Assembly: GCF_905120355.1 (NCBI RefSeq)
Contig: NZ_CAJHOB010000015.1
Location: forward strand, 1 to 61,698
From: Azonexus hydrophilus
GTDB taxonomy: Bacteria > Pseudomonadota > Gammaproteobacteria > Burkholderiales > Rhodocyclaceae
Reading direction: 5' to 3'
DNA length: 61,698 nt
The position numbers and the translations under genes were made by a program. Below the pieces are notes generated by a model. It worked only from the letters and a program-made list of their open reading frames with translations, was not told the origin of the DNA and ran no database searches. This document shows, piece after piece, positions 1-8,466 of this stretch (position 1 is the stretch's first letter; each line of letters starts with the position of its first letter).

Positions 1-73
1 GGCTTCCAACGAAGCAAAGAAGCGAGATTATGAAACACTAACTAGCTTCTGTCAAATACTTTTTTCTGACTCT

Positions 74-150
<77 letters not shown>

Positions 151-166
151 TCCGTCAGAAAGGCGA

Positions 167-195
167 ATTATGGCGACTCCCCGAGGCTACGTCAA
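167..195 (-). promoter_or_regulatory. Sigma-70 promoter of tRNA-fMet
   Basis: Read on the minus strand: -35 TTGACG (190-195), exactly 17 bp spacer, -10 CATAAT (167-172). It lies 17 bp upstream of the mature tRNA 5' end, which is the expected distance for a stable-RNA promoter. Confidence 0.75.
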
Positions 196-258
196 CTGCT
201 TGCGGCAATTTTTTTGATCCGGATCACGAACTAATCGACGTGAACTGTTCTTTTCCTC

Positions 259-879
259 TTATTTTTCAAGCCACTCGATGAGCGGCTGCCATTGCTCCAG
301 ATCTTTCTTGTGCCTCGATTTCGGCGGATCGAACAACGAAGCACCGGCCGCAGCGACGTTTACATAGTTCTGTGTATTGCGCAGATACGCCAGGATCGGC
401 AGATCGAAATGTTTGAGAAACTCTTCCAGCATCGTTGCGGCACGGGTCCGCGGATCGACCCGCATGGCCACGATACCGACCTTGTCACGCGCGCCACCGC
501 GCAGATCGTTGCGCAGCGAGTTCAGGAAATCTTCAGTCGCCGCCATGTCAAATATGGACGGCACCAGAGGCACAACGACCTTATCCACTAGACGAATATA
601 GTCGCTCAGCTTGTAGCCCTGCAGCCCTGCGGGCGCGTCGACAACCACCCAGTCCGTTTCTTTCGGCAGGCTGACCGCCAGCTGGTTACCACCGAAATAA
701 CCCGTAACCGCCGTCAAGTCGGGACTGCGGAAAGCCATCCAGCGCAGTGCTGATTGCTGGCGGTCCAGATCGCATAATGTCGTGCTGCGCCCGGTATTTG
801 AAAAATACCCGGACAAATTTGTGGCCAGGGTGGTTTTCCCCGCCCCTCCCTTGGGGTTTGCTACCAGTACAGCCCGCAT
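259..879 (-). CDS. Orphan ParA/MinD-like P-loop ATPase
   Basis: A 206-residue ParA-superfamily ATPase. The deviant Walker A motif PKGGAGKTT (about residues 9-17) carries the signature lysine of ParA/MinD proteins, and a DAPAG motif follows in the middle. Such short ParAs position cargo such as plasmids, chemoreceptor arrays or carboxysomes, using ATP-dependent dimerisation. There is no parB or obvious cargo gene beside it, so the cargo is unknown. Of three in-frame ATGs (891, 885, 879) the last is chosen because GGAG sits six bases before it and the protein then begins MRAVLVANPKGG, as family members do. It is divergent from the IclR gene. Confidence 0.85.
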   Translation of the reverse strand: MRAVLVANPKGGAGKTTLATNLSGYFSNTGRSTTLCDLDRQQSALRWMAFRSPDLTAVTGYFGGNQLAVSLPKETDWVVVDAPAGLQGYKLSDYIRLVDKVVVPLVPSIFDMAATEDFLNSLRNDLRGGARDKVGIVAMRVDPRTRAATMLEEFLKHFDLPILAYLRNTQNYVNVAAAGASLFDPPKSRHKKDLEQWQPLIEWLEK

Positions 880-900
880 CGACATCTCCATTTCTTAGTT

Positions 901-916
901 AGTAAATCGTTTTACT
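901..916. promoter_or_regulatory. Inverted repeat in parA/iclR divergent region
   Basis: AGTAAA, four bases, TTTACT: a perfect 6-bp dyad about 20 bp upstream of the chosen parA start and about 70 bp upstream of the IclR-type gene. It could be an operator for the neighbouring IclR regulator acting on parA, but no binding is shown. Confidence 0.4.
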
Positions 917-986
917 GTACGCAAAACGCGCGTCGGCGCATAGAATATACCTATCCATCCGCCCTCTCGATTAAGGCATCAGCATT

Positions 987-1802
987 ATGGTTACTAGAGT
1001 AGCAAACGAGCGTCAAGGCATACAGTCGATTGAAGTAGGTTTCCGTCTGCTGGACGTCCTGGCGAAACATAACCGCCCCATGATGTTGCGCGACCTGGCC
1101 AAGGGCGCCGGTATGGCAGCAGCAAAAGCTCACCGTTATCTAGTCAGTTTCATGCGCATCGGCATTGTTGAGCAGGACCCCAGCAGTGGCCGTTACGATC
1201 TCGGCGCCTATGCACTTGCTCTAGGACTTTCCGGCCTCGGCCGCCTCGACCCAGTGCGTCTGGCTGGCCCGGTGCTTGATGCGCTGTGTGAAGAAATCCA
1301 CGAAACCGTCGCTCTGGCTGTTTGGGGAACGCATGGCGCAACCATCGTACGTATCGTCGACGCAGGCAACCCGGTCACCATCACTCTGCGCCCGGGCTCG
1401 GTACTCCCACTGCTCAATTCAGCCACAGGGCAGGCCTTTGCTGCCTTTGGGCGCGGGCCATTCCTGAAGAAACTGGTGGATAGCGAACTGCAGGCACAAG
1501 CAAGCGCCAGCAAGATCGCTGTGACGACCTGTCGGCGTCAGCTGGAAAAAAATCTTACGGAGTTCCGTACACGCGGGCTGTCACGCGCTACCGGTAGCCT
1601 GACCCCAGGCATCAACGGTTTCAGCGTCCCGGTCTACGACTTCAATGGTCAGATGGTGGCGAGTATCACTGCCTTGGGTACCGTTGGCGATTTTGACGCG
1701 GAGTGGGACAGCCCGACCGCTCATGCCATGCTGACAGCAGCACGCTCACTCTCTGAGCGACTGGGTTTCGGCGGCATCCCAGCTGACAACGGCGAAACCT
1801 GA
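987..1802 (+). CDS. IclR-family transcriptional regulator
   Basis: A 271-residue protein with the standard IclR arrangement: an N-terminal winged helix-turn-helix (about residues 10-75, with LRDLAKGAGM and KAHRYLVSF forming the helices) and a C-terminal GAF-like effector domain (about 90-255). IclR proteins regulate catabolic genes for aromatic or small carboxylic acids. No catabolic operon is adjacent, so the ligand cannot be guessed. The last 82 bases overlap the 3' end of convergent ubiC. Confidence 0.9.
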   Translation: MVTRVANERQGIQSIEVGFRLLDVLAKHNRPMMLRDLAKGAGMAAAKAHRYLVSFMRIGIVEQDPSSGRYDLGAYALALGLSGLGRLDPVRLAGPVLDALCEEIHETVALAVWGTHGATIVRIVDAGNPVTITLRPGSVLPLLNSATGQAFAAFGRGPFLKKLVDSELQAQASASKIAVTTCRRQLEKNLTEFRTRGLSRATGSLTPGINGFSVPVYDFNGQMVASITALGTVGDFDAEWDSPTAHAMLTAARSLSERLGFGGIPADNGET

Positions 1803-2344
1803 GTAGCACTCAGCGCCAGCACGCCGGGCACCAGAAAAACCTCCGTCACCAGCACGCAGCCCCCCTTTAAGGCGTGACTTGAGCGCCGCGCCCATAGCAC
1901 GGGCTGCTCTTCATCAAGCGCGTGGCAAAGCTGTCGGTGCAGTGGATGCGTCTGTTGCAGACGCAGATACTCAATCGGGCCACGCTGAAACCCGGGATGC
2001 GTAAACAGAAGCGAGCCGAGCGAACGGCAACCCAGGCCGGCAAACCAGCGCCCCAGCGCCCCGCTGTGCGGCGCAGAAAGCACACTATGGGCGAAGACCA
2101 CCGGGCGTCCATCGCACTCCAGCAACACCTCGCGTAACGGCAAACAGCGCCGGCCTTCCACCCCCATCTCAACCAGGGGGGCCGCCGATTCCTGGCGCAG
2201 CAAGCGCACACGAAAATCGCGGCAGTGGCGCAAACACCGCGCTGTCAACGAACCCGGTTCACGCAGCCAGGGACGCAGCAAGCGCGGCACCCCCACAAGC
2301 GGCAAAGCCTGCCGCCACTGCTCACGAAAACCGCTCACTGCCAT
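1721..2344 (-). CDS. ubiC: Chorismate lyase (chorismate--pyruvate lyase)
   Basis: 207 residues. UbiC converts chorismate to 4-hydroxybenzoate plus pyruvate, the first step of ubiquinone synthesis. The family pattern is visible: tryptophan near residue 10, SLTARC, the REVLL segment with R71 (equivalent to the E. coli substrate-binding arginine) and VTEVF with E168. The start at 2344 is set by TGAGATG: the stop of the upstream DUF192 gene, one base, then ATG, with GGTGAG as ribosome site. About 30 residues, rich in Ser/Pro, extend beyond the usual end and are encoded antisense to the IclR gene. Together with the DUF192 gene and rluE it forms a tight minus-strand operon. Confidence 0.85.
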   Translation of the reverse strand: MAVSGFREQWRQALPLVGVPRLLRPWLREPGSLTARCLRHCRDFRVRLLRQESAAPLVEMGVEGRRCLPLREVLLECDGRPVVFAHSVLSAPHSGALGRWFAGLGCRSLGSLLFTHPGFQRGPIEYLRLQQTHPLHRQLCHALDEEQPVLWARRSSHALKGGCVLVTEVFLVPGVLALSATQVSPLSAGMPPKPSRSESERAAVSMA

Positions 2345-2345
2345 C

Positions 2346-2780
2346 TCACCGCCCTTGCGGCGCACGCTCCAGTCCGCGCACCTTGCTTCCTGCGACGATG
2401 CCGCGCTGCGCAAACCAGCCACGGTTCATCTCCAACGCATAGCGGGCCGGGCGACGCGCACAATGATTTTCCTCGCTGTGCGGCGCCATATCGGCAATAT
2501 TGATGATGCGCCCCTCGCCATCGAGAAAAGCAACGGAAAGGGGAATCAGCGTATTGCGCATCCACATGCAGTAGGTATTGTCCTGCGGAAAAACAAACAG
2601 CATGCCACGCTGGGCAGGCAGCGATTGCCGGTGCATCAGGCCGGTTTGCCGCTCGGGATCACGCGCCGCGACCTCAGCTTCGATTCTGTGAAAACCCAGG
2701 CTCAATTCAATTTGTGGCATGTCTTGCGCACCAACCCCGGTGCTCAAGAAGAAACACAGTGCCACCAGTCGTTTTTTCAT
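2346..2780 (-). CDS. DUF192 secreted protein
   Basis: 144 residues: a signal peptide (about 1-19, cleavage after GVGAQ likely) followed by a complete DUF192 domain. Family landmarks seen are the TGLMHRQSLP segment, GMLFVFP, MWMRNTLIPLSVAFLD and the closing G..VAGS..R pattern. DUF192 proteins are periplasmic and of unknown function. The start at 2780 overlaps the stop of rluE by one base (TGATG), and ubiC begins one base after its stop, so translation of all three is probably coupled. Confidence 0.85.
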   Translation of the reverse strand: MKKRLVALCFFLSTGVGAQDMPQIELSLGFHRIEAEVAARDPERQTGLMHRQSLPAQRGMLFVFPQDNTYCMWMRNTLIPLSVAFLDGEGRIINIADMAPHSEENHCARRPARYALEMNRGWFAQRGIVAGSKVRGLERAPQGR

Positions 2781-3367
2781 CACGTTTTTCTGCCTCGTAA
2801 AAGTCCAATATCGCCTTCGAGCACACGCCACTCGCCAGGCGCCAGCCCCGTTACTGATGCCTGGCCAATGGCCGCACGCACCAGTCGCAGCACCGGATAA
2901 CCTACCGCCGCGCACATCCGCCGCACCTGCCGATTCTTGCCTTCGCTGATGATGACCTCCAGCCAGCTGGTCGGAATGGCAGCACGGTAGCGAATCGGCG
3001 GGTCGCGCGGCCATAAATCGGAGGGTTCTGCGATAGGACGTACCCGCGCCGGCTGTGTCGTGAAATCGCGTAAACGCACCCCCCGCCGCAGGTGTTCCAG
3101 CGCTGGCGCGTCGGGCGCCCCTTCCACCTGCACCCAGTAAGTTTTTGCAAGCTTGTGGCGCGGTTCGGCAATCTGCGCCTGCAACCGGCCATCATCGGTC
3201 AGCAGCAACAAACCTTCACTGTCGGCGTCCAGACGACCGGCAACATAAACCTCCGGCAAAGGAATAAAATCACGCAGTCCACGCCAACGCCCTTCCGGCG
3301 TAAACTGGCTGAGTACGCCATACGGTTTATTGAAAAAAACGATTCTTGCCACGCCGGCCACACACAT
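2780..3367 (-). CDS. rluE: 23S rRNA pseudouridine synthase RluE-like
   Basis: 195 residues of the RsuA/RluB/RluE group, lacking an S4 domain as RluE does. The catalytic motif GRLDADSEGLLLLT places the nucleophilic aspartate at D47; a GKNRQVRRMC motif near residue 150 is also typical. RluE makes pseudouridine 2457 of 23S rRNA in E. coli. The ATG at 3367 has no good ribosome site; the GTG a few codons in (before ARIVFFNKP) is an alternative. It heads the rluE-DUF192-ubiC run and diverges from the cyanophycin-locus ABC transporter. Confidence 0.85.
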   Translation of the reverse strand: MCVAGVARIVFFNKPYGVLSQFTPEGRWRGLRDFIPLPEVYVAGRLDADSEGLLLLTDDGRLQAQIAEPRHKLAKTYWVQVEGAPDAPALEHLRRGVRLRDFTTQPARVRPIAEPSDLWPRDPPIRYRAAIPTSWLEVIISEGKNRQVRRMCAAVGYPVLRLVRAAIGQASVTGLAPGEWRVLEGDIGLLRGRKT

Positions 3368-3430
3368 TACAAAACCCGGATTCTACGGCACCCTCCGCGC
3401 AAACGCCCCTTTCCCCCAGCCTCCGCTTCC

Positions 3431-5704
3431 ATGCACGCCATTTCCAGTCCCGAACACGGGCCAGCCACCACGCTCCCCGAGCAGTGGCGAGCCTTGCTTG
3501 CCCCTTGTCTGGCCACAGACGACTCCCTCCAGGCCTACCTGATCACGGATCTCGATCACCGCCTGCATTTTGCCCCGGGACTGCTCGCTGTCAGCCGCCG
3601 GCAGCTGCATGCCATCGCGACAGATGGGCAGATTCGCAGCTGGCCGCTGACGCCAGACTTGCGCCTGACCCACCATGACCACGCCGGAGTCGGCACACTG
3701 GAATTGTTCAACGACAGGGAGCGCCTTGCGGTCTGGCGCTACACCCTGGAAAACAATCTGGCCGCCTTGCGCCTCATTAGCGAATTCGCGTTGCAGCGCG
3801 ATGCAGCCCCGCGCCCGCCAGAAGAAGTGTGCCCCCGATGCAACACGCCAGTCCCCTCCGATCTGGACGAATGCCCAACCTGCAGCAGGGAAAGCAATGT
3901 CGCGCCATCCACCTGGACGCTTTTCCGTCTCTGGCGTTTTGCCCGCCCCTACCGCTGGCAACTGCTGCTCGGATTCACGCTGACCCTGCTCGCCACCGCA
4001 GCGCAACTGGTACCGCCTTATCTGACCATGCCGCTGATGGACGACGTGCTGATTCCCTTCCAGAACGGGCAGCCCATCGACTGGCCGCTGGTCAGCTGGT
4101 ACCTCGGCGGCCTCTTCGGCGCAGCGGTACTGGCCTGGCTGCTCGGCTGGGCGCGCACCCTGATCCTGGCGCGGGTTTCCGAACGCATGGGGCGCGATCT
4201 GCGCACCACTACCTACCGCCACCTGCTGGGCCTGTCACTGGAATATTTTGGCGGCAAGCGCACCGGCGACCTGATGGCCCGGATCGGCAATGAAACCGAC
4301 CGCATCAATATCTTCCTCTCGCTGGATTTGCTGAACTTTGCCACTGACGTGCTGATGATCACCATGACGGCGGCCATCCTGTTCTCGATCAACCCCTGGC
4401 TGGCGCTGGTCACCCTGCTGCCGCTGCCAATCATCGGCTGGCTGATCCATGTGGTACGCGAAAAGCTGCGCACCGGCTTCGAGAAGATCGACCGCGTCTG
4501 GGCCGAAGTCACCAACGTACTCGCCGACACCATCCCCGGCATCCGGGTGGTCAAAGCATTTGCACAGGAAAAGCGGGAAGCGGAGCGCTTTGCCGCCGCC
4601 AACGAGCACAATCTGGCAATGAACGACAAGCTGAACAAGACCTGGTCGTTGTTCACCCCCACCATCACCCTATTGACCGAAGTCGGCCTGCTGGTGGTCT
4701 GGGCTTTCGGTATCTGGCAGATCGCCAGCGGCGATTCCACCGTCGGCACACTCACCGCCTTTCTCGCCTATATCGGCCGCTTCTATACCCGGCTCGACTC
4801 GATGAGCCGCATCGTGTCCGCCACCCAGCGCGCGGCCTCGTCCACCAAACGTATCTTCGACATCCTGGACCACGTTTCCAGCGTGCCGGAACCCAGCCAG
4901 CCGGTGCACCTGCAGAACGTGCGCGGTCGCATCGAACTGAAGAAAGCCTCCTTCCGCTACGGCACCCGCGCCGTCACCCAGGACGTGGACCTCGTCATCG
5001 AACCCGGGGAGATGATCGGCCTGGTGGGACATTCCGGCTCTGGAAAATCCACCCTGGTCAATCTCATCTGCCGCTTCTACGATGTCAGCGCGGGCCAGAT
5101 GCTGATCGACGGCATCGACGTACGCTCGGTACCCGTTGCCGAATTCCGCAGCCACATCGGCCTGGTCCTGCAGGAACCTTTCCTTTTCTTCGGCACCATC
5201 GCCGATAACATCGCTTACGGCAAACCGGACGCGACGCGCGCCGAAATCATCGCTGCCGCGCGCGCGGCGCACGCACACGAGTTCATCCTGCGCCTGCCGC
5301 ACGGTTACGACTCGCTCGTCGGCGAACGCGGCCAGGGTCTCTCCGGCGGCGAACGCCAGCGTATTTCGATTGCCCGGGCGCTGCTCATCGATCCCAAAAT
5401 CCTCATCCTCGACGAAGCCACCTCGGCCGTCGATACCGAAACCGAAAAGGAAATCCAGAAAGCGCTGGACAACCTCGTCAAGGGACGGACCACCATCGCC
5501 ATCGCCCACCGCCTGTCCACCCTGCGCAAGGCCGACCGGTTGGTGGTGATGGATCGCGGCCGCGTCGTCGAAATCGGCAACCACGATGCCTTGATGGCGG
5601 CCGAAGGGCATTATCACAAGCTCTACATGGCGCAAGCGCGTAATGTAGACAGCGAGGCGGCGGAACCTGCCGCGCCAGACTTGCCTAAAACGACTGGCAT
5701 CTGA
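3431..5704 (+). CDS. Zinc-ribbon ABC exporter of the cyanophycin locus
   Basis: 757 residues. A roughly 130-residue N-terminal soluble domain, looking beta-rich with a final helix, leads to a four-cysteine zinc ribbon (C134, C137, C148, C151), then a type IV exporter membrane domain (about 170-470) and a nucleotide-binding domain (about 500-750). The latter has Walker A GHSGSGKST, signature LSGGERQR, Walker B ILILDEATSAVD and H-loop AHRLS, all intact. Exporters of the MsbA/McjD type form homodimers in the inner membrane. The gene is followed after four bases by the DUF1854 gene and then by both synthetases, matching the arrangement known in other beta-proteobacterial cyanophycin loci. The substrate is unknown. 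The chosen ATG gives a protein starting at the soluble domain; the frame is open upstream into rluE. Confidence 0.85.
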   Translation: MHAISSPEHGPATTLPEQWRALLAPCLATDDSLQAYLITDLDHRLHFAPGLLAVSRRQLHAIATDGQIRSWPLTPDLRLTHHDHAGVGTLELFNDRERLAVWRYTLENNLAALRLISEFALQRDAAPRPPEEVCPRCNTPVPSDLDECPTCSRESNVAPSTWTLFRLWRFARPYRWQLLLGFTLTLLATAAQLVPPYLTMPLMDDVLIPFQNGQPIDWPLVSWYLGGLFGAAVLAWLLGWARTLILARVSERMGRDLRTTTYRHLLGLSLEYFGGKRTGDLMARIGNETDRINIFLSLDLLNFATDVLMITMTAAILFSINPWLALVTLLPLPIIGWLIHVVREKLRTGFEKIDRVWAEVTNVLADTIPGIRVVKAFAQEKREAERFAAANEHNLAMNDKLNKTWSLFTPTITLLTEVGLLVVWAFGIWQIASGDSTVGTLTAFLAYIGRFYTRLDSMSRIVSATQRAASSTKRIFDILDHVSSVPEPSQPVHLQNVRGRIELKKASFRYGTRAVTQDVDLVIEPGEMIGLVGHSGSGKSTLVNLICRFYDVSAGQMLIDGIDVRSVPVAEFRSHIGLVLQEPFLFFGTIADNIAYGKPDATRAEIIAAARAAHAHEFILRLPHGYDSLVGERGQGLSGGERQRISIARALLIDPKILILDEATSAVDTETEKEIQKALDNLVKGRTTIAIAHRLSTLRKADRLVVMDRGRVVEIGNHDALMAAEGHYHKLYMAQARNVDSEAAEPAAPDLPKTTGI

Positions 5705-5708
5705 GGAA

Positions 5709-6176
5709 ATGAGCATGCACTTCACACTCCAGCGCGACGCCCACGGCCGCCTTGTCCTGCACACCCAGGACGGCGAGCAATACAGCGGCATCACCCCGGT
5801 CCGCGCCTTCCCCATTGCCGCCCCGGAAGAAGGGCTGGCGCTGATCAGTCAGGACGGCCGCGAAATCGCCTGGGTCGACCAACTCACCGACCTGCCCGTC
5901 GATGCCCGCCGGCTGATCGAAGAGGACTTGGCCAGCCGTGAATTCGTCCCGGAAATCGAACAACTCCTCAGCGTTTCCAGCTTCGCCTGCCCGAGTGCCT
6001 GGCAAGTCCGTACCAACCGCGGCCACACCACGCTCACCCTGAAGGGTGAAGAAGACATCCGCCGCCTTTCAGCCACCCGTCTGCTCATTGCCGACAAGAA
6101 CGGCATCGAATACCTGATCCGCGACCTCAGCCAGCTTGACCGCAGCAGCCGCAAACTGCTCGACCGCTTCCTCTGA
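5709..6176 (+). CDS. DUF1854 protein of the cyanophycin locus
   Basis: 155 residues with the DUF1854 pattern: an opening beta segment around GVTPVRAFP-like residues, then GREIAWVDQL, and REFVPEIEQLLSVSSF in the middle, ending in a strand-rich half with RDLSQLDRSSRKLL. No signal peptide or membrane segment is seen, so it should be cytoplasmic. DUF1854 proteins recur between this type of ABC transporter and cyanophycin synthetases, but no function is established. It starts four bases after the ABC gene, strongly suggesting co-expression; GAGGA before the start fits the second ATG (5715) better than the first. Confidence 0.85.
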   Translation: MSMHFTLQRDAHGRLVLHTQDGEQYSGITPVRAFPIAAPEEGLALISQDGREIAWVDQLTDLPVDARRLIEEDLASREFVPEIEQLLSVSSFACPSAWQVRTNRGHTTLTLKGEEDIRRLSATRLLIADKNGIEYLIRDLSQLDRSSRKLLDRFL

Positions 6177-6203
6177 CCCCTCTTTACCCCACCCTACCCG
6201 AAC

Positions 6204-8447
6204 ATGACCTCCCACGACATTCGCATCATCAAGCAGTTTTCCCTGCGTGGCCCCAGCATCTGGACCTACCCGCCCAGCCTGGAAACCTGGATCGACATCG
6301 GCGACCTGGAAGCCCTGCCCTCCAACAAGATTCCCGGTCTGTACGAGCGTCTCACCGCCTGGTTGCCCAGCCTGATCGAGCACCGCTGCAATTACGATGA
6401 ACGCGGCGGTTTCCTGCGCCGGCTGCAGGAAGGCACCTGGGCCGGCCACATCCTGGAGCATGTGGTACTGGAACTGATGAGCCTGGCCGGCCTGCCCGAC
6501 GGTTTCGGACGCACCCGCGAAACCAGCACCCCCGGTGTCTACAAGCTCATCGTCAGCGATTTCCACGGCGAATGCACCCGTCTGGCGCTGGCGCAGGGAC
6601 GCGAATTGCTGCTCGCCGCCATCAACAACCAGGCCTACGATCTGGCCGCCGCCAACAAGGCGTTGCGACGCAAGGTGGATCGCAAATATCTCGGCCCCTC
6701 CACTGCCGCCATCGTTGAAGCGGCGGAAGCACGCAAGATTCCGCACATCCGCCTGCTGGATGACGGCAATCTGGTGCAACTTGGCTACGGTGCCGCCATG
6801 CGCCGCATCTGGACAGCGGAAACGGATCAGACCAGCGCTATTGCCGAAACCATTTCGCGCGACAAAGACCTGACCAAGGACCTGATCAGCGCTGCCGGCG
6901 TCCCGGTGCCTGAGGGGCGCGAGGTCAACGACGCCGACGATGCCGTGGAGGCTGCCGAGGACATCGGTTACCCGGTCGTGGTCAAACCCACCGACGGCAA
7001 CCATGGCCGCGGCGTGTTCATCGATCTAGTTACCCCGGAAGCGGTGCGCAAAGCCTACGCCATTGCCGTCGACGAAGGCTCGGGAGTGCTGGTCGAGCGT
7101 TCCATCGCCGGCAGTGAACACCGCCTGCTGGTCGTCGGCGACAAACTGGTGGCGGCCAATCGCAGCGACCTCATCACCGTCACCGGTGACGGCCGCTCCA
7201 GCGTGCTTGAACTAATCGCCAGCCAGGTCAATAGCGATCCACGCCGCGGCGAAAGCGAATTGCACCCGCTCTCGATCATCCGTATCGATACCGCCGCCCG
7301 CATTGAACTCGAACGTCAGGGGCTGGACGGTGACAGCGTCCCCGCTGCCGGGCGCGAAGTGCTCATCCAGCGCAACGCCAACCATGCCTTCGACTGCACC
7401 GACGAAGTGCATCCCGAAACTGCGGCCATCGCCGCGCTCGCCGCGCGTGTCGTGGGTCTCGACATCGCTGGCATCGACCTCGTCTGCCGCGACATTTCCC
7501 AGCCGCTGGCCAGCCAGGGCGGGGCCATTGTCGAAGTCAATGCCGGCCCCAGCCTGCTGATGCATCTGAAACCCGGTATCGGCAAACCGCGACCGGTCGG
7601 TCAGGCCATCGTTGACAACCTGTTTGCCGCCGACCGCAGCGGCCGCATTCCGGTCATCGGCGTCTCCGGGTCGCGCGGCAAGACCCCGGTCGCCCGCCTG
7701 CTGGCGCACATGTTGCATTTATCTGGCCTGCGCAGCGGGCTTGCCTGCAGCGCCGGACTGTATCTCGGCAACCGGCACATCCAGAACAAGGATGCTGCCA
7801 ACTGGGCCGGCGGACGCCGGCTGCTCCTCAACCGCGGCGTCGATGCAGCAGTCATCGAAAACGGCAGTCGCGTCATCCTCGGCGAAGGCCTGCCTTACGA
7901 CCGCTGCCAGATCGGCATCGTCACCAATGTGTTGCCGGATACGGAAGACCTCTCCGCCTGGGACATCCAACCGACCGGCAGCGAGTATTACACCACCTGG
8001 CGCGCCACCTACCGTACCCAGATCGATGTCATCCTGGCCAGCGGTGCAGCCGTCCTCAACGCCGAAGACCCGCTGACGGAGGAGTTCATTCCCCTGTGCG
8101 ACGGTGAAGTCATCCTCTTCTCCACCAACCCGGACGCTCCGCTCCTCGATCAGCACCTCGGTGCCGGCAAACGCGCCGTTTACGTCAGCGAAAGCCGTCT
8201 CTACCTGGGGAGCGGCGAGGAAGAAATACGCCTCTGCCGCCTGGGCGACGTCCCCTGCATCGGCAAGGAAAAACACCCGCACACCATCGCCGCCACCCTG
8301 GCTGCCGTGGCCGCTGCCTGGGGTCTGGGGCTATCGCAGGATGTGATCGTCACCGGGTTGCGCACCTATGGCCTCGACCTCGCCGACCCCTTTGCCCTGC
8401 TGCCGCGCCGCGCCCGCAAGTCCGCCCACCTCGCCAACCGCATCTGA
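6204..8447 (+). CDS. Short cyanophycin synthetase paralogue (CphA'/CphA2-like)
   Basis: 747 residues. It has the CphA N-terminal domain (LRGPSIW), an ATP-grasp domain (about 225-475, with VVVKPTDGNHGRG and EVNAGPSLLMHL) and the central Mur-ligase domain. The Mur P-loop is GSRGKTP (489-495) where the partner CphA has GTNGKTT. Only about 255 residues follow the P-loop, against 380 in the partner, so the last Mur domain is absent. Loss of this region is characteristic of cyanobacterial CphA2, which joins beta-Asp-Arg dipeptides using one active site; whether this protein does so is inference. It lies 27 bases after DUF1854 and 19 before cphA. Confidence 0.85.
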   Translation: MTSHDIRIIKQFSLRGPSIWTYPPSLETWIDIGDLEALPSNKIPGLYERLTAWLPSLIEHRCNYDERGGFLRRLQEGTWAGHILEHVVLELMSLAGLPDGFGRTRETSTPGVYKLIVSDFHGECTRLALAQGRELLLAAINNQAYDLAAANKALRRKVDRKYLGPSTAAIVEAAEARKIPHIRLLDDGNLVQLGYGAAMRRIWTAETDQTSAIAETISRDKDLTKDLISAAGVPVPEGREVNDADDAVEAAEDIGYPVVVKPTDGNHGRGVFIDLVTPEAVRKAYAIAVDEGSGVLVERSIAGSEHRLLVVGDKLVAANRSDLITVTGDGRSSVLELIASQVNSDPRRGESELHPLSIIRIDTAARIELERQGLDGDSVPAAGREVLIQRNANHAFDCTDEVHPETAAIAALAARVVGLDIAGIDLVCRDISQPLASQGGAIVEVNAGPSLLMHLKPGIGKPRPVGQAIVDNLFAADRSGRIPVIGVSGSRGKTPVARLLAHMLHLSGLRSGLACSAGLYLGNRHIQNKDAANWAGGRRLLLNRGVDAAVIENGSRVILGEGLPYDRCQIGIVTNVLPDTEDLSAWDIQPTGSEYYTTWRATYRTQIDVILASGAAVLNAEDPLTEEFIPLCDGEVILFSTNPDAPLLDQHLGAGKRAVYVSESRLYLGSGEEEIRLCRLGDVPCIGKEKHPHTIAATLAAVAAAWGLGLSQDVIVTGLRTYGLDLADPFALLPRRARKSAHLANRI

Positions 8448-8466
8448 TTCTCACGACAAGACCATC

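Noticed and set aside
191..240. TGATCCGGATCA near the T-run as a terminator of parA
   Set aside because: The T-run is on the wrong side for the minus strand (it would be an A-run after the hairpin).
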